A stretch of DNA of 64,000 bases, taken from positions 578,501 to 642,500 of the forward strand of contig JAMFTG010000049.1 of assembly GCA_023974075.1 (NCBI GenBank), read 5' to 3'. The DNA comes from Chaenocephalus aceratus (taxonomy: Eukaryota > Chordata > Actinopteri > Perciformes > Channichthyidae). Numbering within the stretch: position 1 is the first letter of the stretch; each line of letters begins with the position of its first letter. A program made the translations under genes and the position numbers. Under the pieces are notes generated by a model, which was not told the origin of the DNA, did no database searches, and worked only from the letters and a program-made list of their open reading frames with translations. Below are positions 36,631 through 48,112 of this stretch, one piece after another.

Positions 36631-36696
36631 TCCTACAAAGAGTGTGGGAAAACCTTTTCTTAAAGTCTTCACCTTAAAGTCCATGAGCGAGTTTCA
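36631..36696 (+). pseudogene. C2H2 zinc-finger relic
   Basis: Reads SYKECGKTFS, stop, SLHLKVHERVS: a single finger with one Cys lost, a stop after the Phe and the final His lost. It lies about 2.5 kb beyond ZNF-B and is duplicated in the right arm. Confidence 0.55.
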
Positions 36697-36975
36697 CTGT
36701 TCATTATCTGCTTCATGTATCTGGAACATATTTACCATGTTTTCAGTTTGATTCTATTCTCTTGTTGAAATGATCAGACTACCACAAATAAAATGGCCTT
36801 AGAAACAGACCAGCCGGTCCTCCTACAAAACACGACCAAAGAGGTCGATTGTTTAAGCCCCTTAGATTACGACCCATAGCCACGTTTTAAAGTGTGGTCG
36901 TGTGAGAAACAACATGCTCCCTTTATTCACAAATAACCCTCTCTGGAAAATCCTACATTGTGGAATAGTTTGGCA

Positions 36976-37170
36976 TTAAAACGCTTTTTGATTAGCTTTC
37001 TGGAGAGAAGTGTATATTGTACTCTTAGAATCCACGTCCAGTGGATGTGTAGGATCTACAGTGTGATAGATATCACGAAGATGATCTGAGGTCTCGCCAG
37101 GATAACGTGTGTGCAGCTTCCATGTAAAGTTAGCGTGGGTGAAAACAGTTTTTGGTCTCGAAGTTTTCAC
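36976..37170 (-). pseudogene. Unrecognised small frame, copy 1
   Basis: Reads FTHANFTWKLHTRYPGETSD and then an IYHTVDPTHPLDVDSKSTI block, with a 1-nt shift before the C-terminal part. Related to frames at 42300-42520, 47148-47405 and 48113-48451. I do not recognise the family. Confidence 0.35.
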
Positions 37171-37740
37171 AATAAAACCGGATATATTCCCTCACTGTCA
37201 AATGAGTACACGGTGATATCTGCATTACTCGTGCACTCACACACATCAGGGTATCCTTGTTCATTACACAACACTGATTGTTTAAATGGTGTGCAATGCT
37301 TTTGTGTTTTTAACCTTCGATTCAGAGAAAAAATAGGAGGTTTGACACGACAGTTTCCGAAGGCACTACACTACCCAGAATCCCCAGCTATCGTTTGGGA
37401 CTACAACATCCGCCTTGCTTTACAAGTGATTAGTCATCAAGCCCTGTAATTGGATGATGGAGTGGCAGTGCGGCAAGGTTACGCTGAGCTCAACAGCTCT
37501 TTGAAATGGAATGGAGCCACGGCAGGCTTTCCAAACTGGAATGGGACAGCACATGTTGCAAATATGGCAGAATCCATCGATCATCTTAAGATAAGATACT
37601 TTATTGATCCCAAGCTGGGAAATGTTTTTGTTACAGCAGCATGCTACTTTGTTCTACTCCACTTCGATTCAGAGGTTAACCTGGTGTTTTTACTGCACTA
37701 CATGTATTTTAGTTCCTCTGCAGATTCTGATTAACGATGT

Positions 37741-38379
37741 GAAATATAAACAACCCTGAAAGCAGACTTTAGTTCCACCTGACTCAAAGTCAGGGAAGGT
37801 GATTGTCAAGTGCCAAAATAAACTATGCAATAGATTGGACGTTAAGTACTTTGTCAGACTTCATATTTATCTGTGGATAACCCCAACGTGTTTTTCTTAT
37901 TCAAGAAGACCTTAACTTAAATTAATCTTTTAATGTTTAAATAAAGCCCAGTTGGTCTGTTTTGCACTTCCTCCTGTTGATATCTTTGGACGTCCTGCAC
38001 TAACTGTTTCATTGTAGAGATCACTACAGTATTTTCTTGATATGTTCTATTGTGTATGCAGGCTACTCTTAATATTTAAATGTTTTCATCGAATAAAACT
38101 TCTTCAACAACAACCTGCAATAACGTGCTTTCACCACACTAGGCGGGTTGAAAAACCAGTGGTGTAGTTAATAAAACATAACCATATCAAACGGAAGGTA
38201 AAGGAAGATCCAGGTTCAGTCTCTCGGTGTGAAGCTTATGCATCGCACCATGAACCTGGATAGACCTGGAACAGTCAGCTGCACGAGGAGCTGGAAAGGC
38301 AGTGAATTCATTAAAATGTGGAACTCTGACTTCATTTGAAGGACATGTCGGCCAGGGATGTAGAGCTATATGTTTAACC
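37741..38379. other. Unassigned sequence with part of the CA-bearing repeat family
   Basis: About 38310-38375 resembles 1185-1225 and 5818-5860 (ACATTTCGGCCAGGG-like block). No gene seen. Confidence 0.4.
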
Positions 38380-38620
38380 CATAGACTGTATATATAAATG
38401 GACGTAGGGTCCGTGACGTCACCCATAGGATTCTGCAGAGTTGCCGTGAAGCCCTTAGTAGGCGGAGTCGGCCACTAACGGCTCGACAGTGACGTCAGAG
38501 TTCAACTCCCGCCTTCTCCAGCCTGCTCCAAATAAGGGCAAAGAGGCGGAGCCGAGGCGGGACCTGCAGCCACCGAGCTGGAAGTTCCAGAGCTAGCTGA
38601 AGCTACCAAGCTAAGCTAAC
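38380..38620 (+). promoter_or_regulatory. GC-rich dispersed repeat, presumed promoter and 5' UTR of a small gene
   Basis: Matches 45644-45872 in the same orientation (GGTCCGTGACGTCACCCATA and CAAAGAGGCGGAGCCGAGG). TGACGTCA is a perfect CREB/ATF site. In this copy it runs directly into an ATG and a strong splice donor. Promoter function is inferred only. Confidence 0.45.
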
Positions 38621-39339
38621 ATGCTCCCCATCTGCAAACTGCCGTCGCATTTTACGTTTCTAAGGTAAGCGGCCTTGAAACTATTCAGCAAAACTATAAA
38701 TAATAATCTAAGTTATTGAGTTTTTAGCATAATACTTCAGAATCTTAAAACCCCTTAATGTTTGTATGCAATTGTGCTAAATTCAACACTGGAATCAAGC
38801 AAATATTAATATGTTTGCATGACATTAGTTATTTGTATTTTGATATCACTTAATTATACATTTAAGTCAAGCTAAGGTACATGTGATGGTAGCTAGTTTG
38901 TGCTCTTACCTGTGAGGCCTCCTCCAAACAGCATAATAACCAGACTGTATCATTAAAACTAAGTACCAGTTCTAGATCCTTGACTTTAGACAAACAATTC
39001 AAAAGACAATATTATTTAAAGACCAATCTTTATTTGAATGTGCCTCTTAACCTGATATATTAGTTATACAGTAATAGTATTGACAATCTAAAAAAACTGA
39101 GCAACTCAACAGTCAACTTTATATTTCTTATTGTCTAAAGCATTTATTATTTTCATTTCCCCCCTCTCATATTCAGTGTGGACGGATTGAGACAGCATGG
39201 TGTCCAGAGAGCTGCAGAGACTTCAGGGAGAAACCTCCGTGTGATGGACGTCCTGTCTGTTGGTGTGGAGAGGACTGAGGGTCTTTCCTCAGCGAGGAGG
39301 ACCAGGGCTGATGAAGGAGCCCATGCTGGGCAAAGCTGA
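38621..39339 (+). CDS. Candidate two-exon small protein gene (68 aa)
   Basis: Exon 1 coding 38621-38664 (MLPICKLPSHFTFL) ends at TCTAAG with consensus donor GTAAGC. Exon 2 starts at 39177 after a strong pyrimidine tract and ATATTCAG, and continues in frame (SVDGLRQHGVQRAAETSGR, MDVLSVGVERTEG) to a stop at 39337-39339. AATAAA follows at 39472. Splicing gives exactly 69 codons with stop. I do not recognise the protein. It may instead be a long non-coding RNA whose frame is open by chance, or part of a transposon bounded by CATAGACTG ends (38380, 40943). Confidence 0.45.
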
Positions 39340-39641
39340 TACCAACTGCACAGGCCTAGTCTGTCACGTTATTTGACTAAATGTGTTTACTTATACATTT
39401 AATAGGTTTACACCTTCTGTCCATATGTGCTTTTTATTTAAAACATTTGATTAACTTTTGGTTCACATTTCAATAAATTGTATTTGTATTTGCTCTCCTT
39501 TTGTCCATTATTCTTACTGAAAATGTTAGATTACACATTCACATCTGACTGAAGATAGCCCCATTTATTTGTGACGTTGCAAACTCTGCGGTACAAGGCA
39601 CAAGCAATGTGAAGCTCATAAAGTGAGGCAAATAGAAATAA

Positions 39642-41089
39642 TCAGCGGATGGAGTGTCTCATAACATCAGCTTTTAATGTTCCTCTTGGATGCTCTTCTT
39701 GACCCTCAGAGAAGGAGAAAATGTCGTGTGTTTCAGGCATGTCCTTTCCTAACAAAAATGACAGGAAACATAAAACATATTATTGCAGAACAAGTGTGTT
39801 ATTTATGAAAGCGTTGTGTTTGTGTGTTTAGGGGCTGTAGATATCATTATTTTGTAATTGTAATGGTTTTTTGTTTTTTTTAACAGTGAGCAATCAGATT
39901 ATGAATGAACAGTATGAAGTTCATCAACATTGAAATATATGTTATTATCAAAATAATATTTAACTGTTACAAAACGTAGTGCAACTGTAGAAGCTTGCTC
40001 TGTTGTCTCACTGAAAGAATCACTTTTACCACGTTTTTTACAGACAATATTGAGAGATAAATAGCAGCAGTTCTCACTATGTGTTAAATATCTTTGCCTT
40101 CAATACATTAAATTAGAAAGCTGACAAAGTCATATTGCTAAATATCTAAATGTAACTTTTTGCATGGAACTGATGTGTAGGTGATCTAGTATTTAGTATT
40201 GTTTAATGGAATACATATCAGTGTATTCAAGTCAATACTTCATTCATTTAAACCAATATCTTTCTTGATTCTTTGTACAGTATGAAAAAAAGAGTCTTTG
40301 TACCTGAGCTGAAGTTCACTGCTGTGAGGAGTCCAGTTCTGTCTCTCACTCTCTGGTCCAGCCTGTCTGCATCACCTGGACACCTTAAACAAACAGATAT
40401 ATATGTAAAGTACCATGTGTACAAACAATATAACTGATTCTCTTCCGTTGAACATGTTGGATTGTGTATTGTCCGAGTCAGGGTCCTTTTTATTTTACTG
40501 TAACTTTGGAAGTTGTGTTACCAATGCTTACTGTTTATTTGATACCCATTTGGTAATGCAATTAATAAAAACAACAAGGTTTGGGTTCGTTCTTCAGATG
40601 ACTGTGACGTTAACGTGTAAGCTCGATAATGAACTCCAGCTCAACCAACCATATTGTAATATCTAAGTAATCATCTTGAAATATGACATTAATAATTGTA
40701 ATATACACATATCTTATTGTGAGGTTGATTTCACATACACGACATTAGCTTGTCTGCATACTTGAGCATAGCCAATTTAAATTAACCTTAGCGATGCATA
40801 CAGTTCCTCCTACATAATAAAATATCTCTAAGTTACAAGGATGACCTTATTTTATCAACCTCAAACAGAAGCCGTTTGTTCAACAGTATTATCCCACTTA
40901 ACACTTGTCTATTTCGTTTTAACCTTTATATATACAGTCTATGATTTTAACTTGGAGGCTACGATTAGCATCGTTAGCACCGATGTAGCTACCACTAGCT
41001 TACATGCTAACCCAAGCCTTACCATTCATTACGTAGCTGATTAAAATCATTAACACATAAATAAAGCACTCGAATTTTACTTACCGCAT
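39642..41089 (-). CDS. Candidate three-exon small protein gene (63 aa)
   Basis: On the minus strand, exon 1 ends at 41085 (ATGCG, donor GTAAGT), exon 2 is 40383-40304 (acceptor TTTAAG, donor GTACAAAG) and exon 3 starts at 39748 after TTTTTGTTAG. Joining them gives one frame of 63 codons (MRCPGDADRLDQRVRDRTG, LLTAVNFSSGKDMPE, HDIFSFSEGQEEHPRG), with a stop at 39642 and AATAAA at 39565-39570. A nearby upstream ATG in another frame would reduce initiation here. The 5' UTR may extend to about 41280. The function is unknown. It ends about 55 bp from the convergent gene on the plus strand. Confidence 0.45.
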
Positions 41090-41339
41090 TCATGCACCGT
41101 CTGTTTTAACCGCAGAGCGAGTCACAATAGTCCGATATATAAGCATGAAGAACAAACAACCACGGCCAGCTACAAGTTGTGTTTCCTGGATGAGCTGAGC
41201 AGGCAGAGTCCCAGTAGCTTCATGGAGCAGCAGCAGAGAGACGAGAAGCTAGCAGCAGGCAGGCACTTGACAGAGCCGTCACTCAACGTGACCACGCCCT
41301 AATTGATGCACAAACTTTAAGACCTAATAAAATAAAAGG

Positions 41340-41610
41340 GTCGCGTTAGAAAACAATTCACTCTCAGATCCATAATCATGAAGGTGGAATCTAACTATAT
41401 CGATAATAAAATGTATGGAGCCAGGGAGAGAAACATGTTTTTTTCTGCTGTAAAGTTGGGCATTTTAACATGGGGGTCTATGGAAATTGCTCCTTTCTGC
41501 AGCCATCGCCTATCGGCCAATATATGAACTGCAGTGTGTGGCACTTCCGTATTGGCTTCCCGGCTCTTCCCCAGAGTTTGCCGCTTGGTTTAACCACCGG
41601 ATCGGCCAAT
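41340..41610. repeat. Dispersed repeat, inverted relative to 9570-9835
   Basis: Shares CATGAAGGTGGAATCTAACT, AACATGTTT and TGGCACTTCC segments with the copy at 9545-9835. Confidence 0.75.
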
Positions 41611-41751
41611 CAGGAGAGAGTGCACCAGTCTGCCTTGACCTCTGTATTCATGTCTGTGACTCTCACAGTATCTGCTGCCCAGCTGCTTCATGGAAGACAC
41701 CTCCTTCACTGCATGACCTCTGCAGCACCAGGAGGCAGCGGGTGTGTTTCA
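41611..41751 (+). repeat. Part of the CA-bearing dispersed repeat, copy 3
   Basis: Matches 5885-6010 (CAGTCTGCCTTGACCT, GTGACTCTCACAGTATCTGC) and again runs into a CA tract. Confidence 0.75.
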
Positions 41752-42112
<361 letters not shown>

Positions 42113-42299
42113 GATTTAAACGCAGACTGCTGTTGCTCCATGTTTCGTTGTTATCGTTTCACTGAGCGGACCCGCCCCTTTTTTTTCAAACGCTCCCTGT
42201 TCTGGTCCATCTGCGGCGGTAACAGGTTTTGTGCGTGTGATGATTCGGCTGTACCTTCAGTGATGAACATTAAATGTTCATTTGATCATTGGTTTATTA

Positions 42300-42520
42300 T
42301 GAAAACGTCGAGACAGGAAATACTGTTTTCACCCCGTGACTTCACATGGAGGCTGCCGCGTACCTCAGATCCTCTTCCTAATATCTATAGAACTATAGAT
42401 CCTACACATCGACTGGACGTGGATTCTAAAAGTACAATCTACACTTCTCGCTAGGAATCTAATCAGAAAGCGTTTTAATGCCAAACTATCCTACAGTTTA
42501 GGATTTTCCAGAGAGGGTTA
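42300..42520 (+). pseudogene. Unrecognised small frame, copy 2
   Basis: Reads MKTSRQEILFSPRDFTWRL, then IYRTIDPTHRLDVDSKSTI, then a stop caused by one extra base at about 42440. It lacks five in-frame residues (TRYPG region) relative to copies 1 and 4. Confidence 0.35.
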
Positions 42521-42659
42521 TTGTGAATAAACGTCCATCTGTGACGTTTGCATTCAACGGGAGCAGCACGTATTAAGCGCCTGAACAATCGGCATAATTG
42601 GTCGTATGAGTTGGAGGACTTGTTGAAACGACTCGTCACCCTGCATAGTTGTTGTGTTT

Positions 42660-43120
42660 TGCAGCATATTATAAACATCCCCTTATCTTCAAATACCCAG
42701 GTTGTGTAGTGATGTATTTGAGGTGTACTGTCCACATCGCAGACCTGAAGTCGTGCAGTCGATGGATGCGAAGTGTACAGGACCTTGGTCTCTGAGACTC
42801 CAAAAAGCCTTTCTCGCCTACCTGTCCACTTTGCAGACCTGAGATCCTGCAGTCATTTCTCAAAGATGGTGTGGCATACAGGGAGGTGCAATCTCCTGAT
42901 GGGATAGACTGTATTATTGTGGACACTGGAGGAAGTGACCATTATCCAGTGCTTCCTAAAGTGAATAATAATGTATAGATGCAGGAAGGAGGTGAGATAA
43001 CCAGGAGGTGCTTTGCTAAAGCTGATTGGGGGAATGTAGGATATGGTGTGAGGAGTCGGTACACCTGCTAACATCAGAGGGAAGCACAGAGGTCATCACA
43101 AGCCACATAACGCAACATAT
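42660..43120 (+). pseudogene. I-clade LINE endonuclease fragment (plus)
   Basis: Encodes SFLKDGVAYREVQSPDGID and a GSDHYPVL motif near 42930. The middle of the domain, present in the inverted copy at 46260-47010, is deleted. Confidence 0.7.
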
Positions 43121-43495
43121 ACTATAGAAGGCAGGTATGTGAGGAAGGACACTTGAGAGAGAGCATGGAGAGAGTTGTGTTCTACCATTGGCAGAGGAGT
43201 AACACCAGGTGATGTCTGGTCCATGTTTCAGCAGATGAGTGGGGAAAGGAATCCATTAGAATGCCAGCTTTGGTTGATGGGGAGAGGCTGGCAGTGACGG
43301 ATAAAGAGAAGGCAGGTATGTGAGGAAGGACACTTGAGAGAGAACATGGAGAGAGTTGTGTTCTACCATTGGCAGAGGAGTAACACCAGGTGATGTCTGG
43401 TCCATGTTTCAGCAGATGAGTGGGGAAAGGAATCCATTAGGATGCCAGCTTTGGTTGATGGGGAGAGGCTGGCAGTGACGGATAAAGAGAAATGA
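43121..43495 (+). repeat. Tandem duplication of a 186-187 bp I-LINE segment
   Basis: Two nearly identical units each start at AAGGCAGGTATGTGAGGAAG. Translated pieces (CSTIGRGVTPGDVW, MPALVDGERLAVTDKEK) match the pre-RT linker of I-LINEs, as in the element at 21.6-22.5 kb. Confidence 0.85.
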
Positions 43496-44595
43496 GTGAA
43501 TGTGTCTTTCAGACGCCCCTTGATCACATGATGGTTATTAAGTCACCTCAATATATTTCTGTTTTCTTTCTGCTGGTTCTCTGTCATTGAGGTGAGAGTT
43601 ATCACGATGCGGGGAGAAACGGGACCAGTTCAAACAGGGAGCCCTGGTGTTCGCCAAGACGAAGGGATTCCCCCACCGGCCTGCCAGGACACACGCACAC
43701 GCACAACATAAATACCTGCGTACAGATGTACTGAATATATGTATTGATAATTCAGAAGGACTATTGTCTCTCCTAACTGTGTGACTCAATTCTCAAGGCT
43801 TTGTATGGGTCTGCCTGTCATGCATCATTAACTACAAGAATGTAACTGCATTCAATCTGAGGAAAATCCCCCCCTGGCTTCCCCTGCCACTTGCCCAGAC
43901 TATTGATCACTAACAGAGAAACTCAAGGGGCTTCCTTCCATATCTGGAAATTGCAACAAGACTTTCTGCCATTTCAAATGTAACACACTTCTTAAATATC
44001 AGATGATAATAATCTTCACTATGCAGCCACCTGTGCCCTGTACTACGAAGCCAGTTCCACAGACCCTGGATATGTTTGAGTTATCTTAACTAACCCTAAC
44101 AAACGAGATCCTGCTAAGCGGTCCTACGACGCTGGTTATCAACTCGGTAAATCAAGTCAGGGTTTCTCTCTCCAGCTGAGAGCGCGTTCACGTGAAAGGG
44201 GCGGGGTTAGCTACATTTGACCAATCACAAACAGGGACAAGTGTAGCCTACTGACAGCGCAGCGTCATACTGTAAATCGTGATCGTTTTCTCGCATCCAG
44301 GAGAGAAGCTTAAAAAGGAGACTAAATGGAGTCTCTGAGAAGGTTCAATTGTACTTTAATTAAAAATATGGCGCGGTAATGTTACAAACAGGATATTGTT
44401 CAGTCAGGAGAGAAAGGCTGCAGCTTCCTCTCCTGTGCTGGCCGTGCAGAAGAGAGACCACAAGCCTTCGTCCTTCCCGCTTGCTGGCTGTTCGCTCCTC
44501 CTCTCTGGGAGCTGTAGTGCCGTAGGGGACTTCCCCCCTCGTTCGTGTCCGATATCGCGTTAAACAGAGGATTTCGACATTTTACATTCATTGCT
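43496..44595. other. Unassigned sequence including a MITE-like segment
   Basis: Near 44035-44200, GTACTACGAAGCCAGTTC resembles a common fish DNA-repeat end, partly echoed at 56298-56315. No gene recognised. Confidence 0.4.
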
Positions 44596-44843
44596 TACTT
44601 CCACATGCCTTTTCTCCTCCTTATCTCTTTCATAACTTTATATGTAACACATGTTAACGGCGTCAATAGCCACTTTAATGACACTAATGGACGGTAGTCC
44701 CGGATGTCGTCATGAAGGATTTTCAGAATAAAAGCTTGGTATTGAGAACTTCCGGTTTTACCCAGAATAAAATAGCATTAAAACTGACGGTATGTTTAAG
44801 GTACATCATGCCATAAAACATTGATTTTAATTTCTAACACTAC
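44596..44843. mobile_element. MITE of the CTACCCGATC family, internal fragment
   Basis: Matches the interior of 31893-32490 (CTTTTCTCCTCCTTATCTC, GAATAAAAGCTTGGTATTG-like, AAACTGACGGTATGTTTAAG), but both inverted ends are missing. Confidence 0.7.
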
Positions 44844-45640
44844 CCAGCAGGTCCTGCATCGTCCCCTCTGTAGTCGGAAGGCAGATGCGGGAATGGCGAG
44901 CAACATCCCCAGCCATTTGGCGAGGAGCGCATCGAGCCTCAGTCCGCGTGCCTGTAGCAGCCACGGTCGACTCCAAAAGATCCCCGGCATTTCGAGAAAG
45001 AAACCCGAGTTTCCTTTTGCCGTGTTCGGGTCCGTCTCGGAAACTTCCCAAGACGCTGTCAGGGTCACCAGTGTAGTGCCGAGAGAAAGGGAGTCGGAGG
45101 CGGTGCATCGAAGGTGCAAAACTGTCTTTAATGAGCAGCAGAAATGCAGGTGTTGTCGGGTCGCAGCCCGGGTCAACAAGAGAAAGAGCCAGGAGGGCGC
45201 ACAACATATAAAGGTAACCACATATATGTCCGTGTGGAAACAATACCCCCAACTCTAGTTCCATGTGTGGATTATGTAACCCAGTGTATTAAAGGTGGTC
45301 ACCACACTTATCTATTTATACTTATGACATGTTGCGACCTCTATATAAGTGAGGTTCTGAGCTCTTTTAATTCCATCGTGTCACCGGGCCCGGGTACAGG
45401 AGGGGTAATATGGTTCTTTTTATACATCCATGGGTATTATGAGCGTTGTGGTTCAACGGTTCAACCGATCTGAATCGCTTCGTGAAGCAGTCACGTGGTA
45501 TCAACAGGCAGCGAGGCTTCGTTTGTCATCGATGACGTCACTGGCCCAAAACGATACAAGCCTCGAAATGCTTCACAAAAAGCTTCGGGGATTACTCGAC
45601 ACACGCTCCGAAGCCTCGGCGCAACCATAGACTGGGGCGC
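44844..45640 (-). mobile_element. Possible LTR with primer-binding site (unclassified LTR element)
   Basis: On the minus strand, a region with a TATAAATAGATA box and a late ATTAAA ends GGCACTACA. One base later comes TGGTGACCCTGACAG, which looks like a tRNA primer-binding site. An open but unrecognised frame follows to about 44844. The LTR start is not defined and no gag or pol motif is visible. Confidence 0.3.
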
Positions 45641-45643
45641 GAC

Positions 45644-45872
45644 CATAGACCGTATAAATAAATGGACGTAGTGTCCGTGACGTCACCCATAGGATTCTGC
45701 AGAGTTGCCGAGAAGCCCTTAGTAGGCAGAGTCGGCCACTAACGGCTCGACTGTGACATCAGAGTCTAATCCCGCCTGCTCCAAATAAGGGCAAAGAGGC
45801 GGAGCCGAGGCGGGACCTGCTGCCTCCGAACTGGAAGTAAACAGAGCTAGCTCAGGCTAAGAAGCTAAGCTA
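45644..45872 (+). repeat. Second copy of the GC-rich promoter-like repeat
   Basis: Direct repeat of 38380-38620, diverging just after the ATG-bearing AAGCTAACATG. No splice donor or coding continuation like that at 38664 is present here. Confidence 0.8.
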
Positions 45873-46034
45873 ACATGAAATACATGCATACCAAGTTACT
45901 GCTAACAGTGTAGTTCCCCTATATAAACGTTACATTCATAATCAAATGAGACAATCTGCAAGAGAATTAGCTATATTTTGTTATTCTTAATGATTGTCAT
46001 TCACACGTTGAGAAAAGACGGACTCCACTGCCCG

Positions 46035-46102
46035 GCTAACGGAGCCGCAGTGGGCTAGCTCCGGGACGCCGGCTGGAGCTAGCCCCCTGCGGTTCCGTTA
46101 GC
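46035..46102. repeat. 28-bp inverted repeat (stable hairpin)
   Basis: The arms 46035-46062 and 46075-46102 match at 26 of 28 positions around a 12-nt loop and are GC-rich, including GGGCTAGCTCC. It has no link to a recognised gene. Confidence 0.9.
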
Positions 46103-46259
46103 TCCGGCGGCCACCACTGGTATAATTGGGTCCCCTATTAACATTTGCTCCCATTTAGCATTATGGGCGTCATAGCCATAGACTATAAAAGTCTTACCCA
46201 AGGCTGAATCATAAACTAAAATGTATATTTATTAGGGCTGTCAGTCGATTAAAATAGTT

Positions 46260-47010
46260 AGTCCTCTGATGTTAGCAGGTGTACCGACTCCTCACACCAT
46301 ATCCTACATTTCCCCCAATCAGCTTTAGCAAAGCACCACCTGGTTATCTCACCTCCTTCCTGCATCTATACATTATTATTCACTTTAGGAAGCACTGGAT
46401 AATGGTCACTTCCTCCAGTGAGTTATTCAAAACAAACCATTCACATGAACCAAACAGTTTGACACTGTCAGATCCAGGCATGAGACGTTCCCCTGTGAAC
46501 ATCTACTCTTGTGCCATGTCCATCATTAAGGCATGCTAGTGTTCTTTCCTCCAGCATTTCCTCCACGATGTTTCCGTTACTGTCTGTATGGTTGCTGCCC
46601 ATAGACGGTTGTGTGTTGAAAATCACCACACCAAACTTCCATCCTATGTTTATGTTCTGCTACATATTTAAATATATCAGTGGTTAGATTTGGACATGGG
46701 TTGTATAAATTGATCATCCTGATGTTATCTTGTTTTCTAGGGTTGCAGATGTCCACTATAATACAGTCCATCCCATCAGGAGACTGCACCTCCCTGTATG
46801 CCACACCATCTTTGAGAAATGACTGCAGGATCTCAGGTCTGCAAAGTGGACAGGGAGGCGAGAAAGGCTTTTTGGAGTCTCAGAGACCAAGGTCCTGTAC
46901 ACTTCGCATCCATCGACTGCACGACTTCAGGTCTGCGATGTGGACAGTACACCTCAAATACATCACTACACAACCTGGGTATTTGAAGATAAGGGGATGT
47001 TTATAATATG
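46260..47010 (-). pseudogene. I-clade LINE endonuclease fragment (minus)
   Basis: Reads MAYREVQSPDGMDCIIVDI, INLYNPCPNLTTDIFKYV and EVWCGDFQHT, the APE endonuclease core where GDFN has become GDFQ. The SDHYP end motif is near 46410. Inverted counterpart of 42660-43080. Confidence 0.72.
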
Positions 47011-47147
47011 CTGCAAAACACAACAACTATGCAGGGTGACGAGTCTGTTTCAACAAGTCCTCCAACTCATACGACCAATTATGCCGATTGTTCAGGCTTA
47101 ATACGTCCTGCTCCCGTTGAATGCAAACGTCACAGATGGACGTTTAT

Positions 47148-47405
47148 TCACAAATAACCCTCTCTGGAAAATCCTAAATTGTAGGATAGTTTGGCATTAA
47201 AACGCTTTTTGATTAGATTCCTAGCGAGAAGTGTAATTGTACTTTTAGAATCCACGTCCAGTGGATGTGTAGGATCTATAGTTCTATAGATATTAGGAAG
47301 ATGATCTGAGGTACGCGGCAGCCTCCATGTAAAGTCACGGGTTGACACAGAGGGCCTCATCATATAACTTTGCGTGGGGCCACAAGTTGGTTCTGACACA
47401 CCCAT
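47148..47405 (-). CDS. Unrecognised small frame, copy 3
   Basis: Open from about 47405 to a stop just below 47148: STRDFTWRLPRTSDHLPNIY, DPTHPLDVDSKSTITLLAR, then KKRFNAKLSYNLGFSREGYL and stop. It shares its end with copy 4. It could be the end of an unidentified repeat-encoded protein or a chance frame in a dispersed repeat. Confidence 0.3.
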   Translation of the reverse strand: MGVSEPTCGPTQSYMMRPSVSTRDFTWRLPRTSDHLPNIYRTIDPTHPLDVDSKSTITLLARNLIKKRFNAKLSYNLGFSREGYL

Positions 47406-48112
47406 ATAAGTCTTTCAATTCCTCCAAATTGTCCTTACTATAAAATATATTATAAAAATATCCTTACTTTGTTGAAAGCAAACTTGAGCTTTTTAGCTAG
47501 CAAACGATTCAGTGGGATTCGAGGATGGAAGTTATAAAGATAGTCAACAGATGCCAAACTCTTCATTCCCTCTCTAACTCTCCTCTCGTTCACATCCCTC
47601 TGCAGACGAGTTGAAAAGTTCACATGCAAATTAGAGACTCTGCCAGCAGCGCTTTATGATCATCAGCGCTGACTCTTTCATTTGAAGACACCAGGTTAAC
47701 CTCTGAATCGAAGTGGAGTAGAACAAAGTAGCATGCTGCTGTAACAAAAACATTTCCCAGCTTGGGATCAATAAAGTATCTTATCTTAAGATGATCGATG
47801 GATTCTGCCATATTTGCAACATGTGCTGTCCCATTCCAGTTTGGAAAGCCTGCCGTGGCTCCATTCCATTTCAAAGAGCTGTTGAGCTCAGCGTAACCTT
47901 GCTGCACTGCCACTCCAACATCCAATCACAGGGCTTGATGACTAATCACTTGGAAAGCAAGGCGGATGTTGTAGTCCCAAACGATAGCTGGGGATTCTGG
48001 GTAGTGTAGTGCCTTCGGAAACTGTAGTGTCAAACCTCCTATTTGTTTCTCTGAATCGAAGGTTAAAAACTCAAAAGCATTGCACACCATTTAAACCAAT
48101 CAGTGTTGTGTA

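Larger units (their letters stand above)
34218..37740 (+). repeat. Left arm of a large inverted repeat (3' flank of ZNF-B)
   Basis: Matches 47640-51134 in inverted orientation over about 3.5 kb, with scattered substitutions and small indels. Shared contents include a hAT-ended element, a zinc-finger relic, an unrecognised small frame and a LINE-like tail (ACTTTATTGATCCCAAGCTG near 37597). Confidence 0.9.

Noticed and set aside
44821..45264. Overlapping 145-codon frames on both strands
   Set aside because: Neither shows a domain, splice context or paralogue support; possibly LTR-element leader, so not called as a gene.
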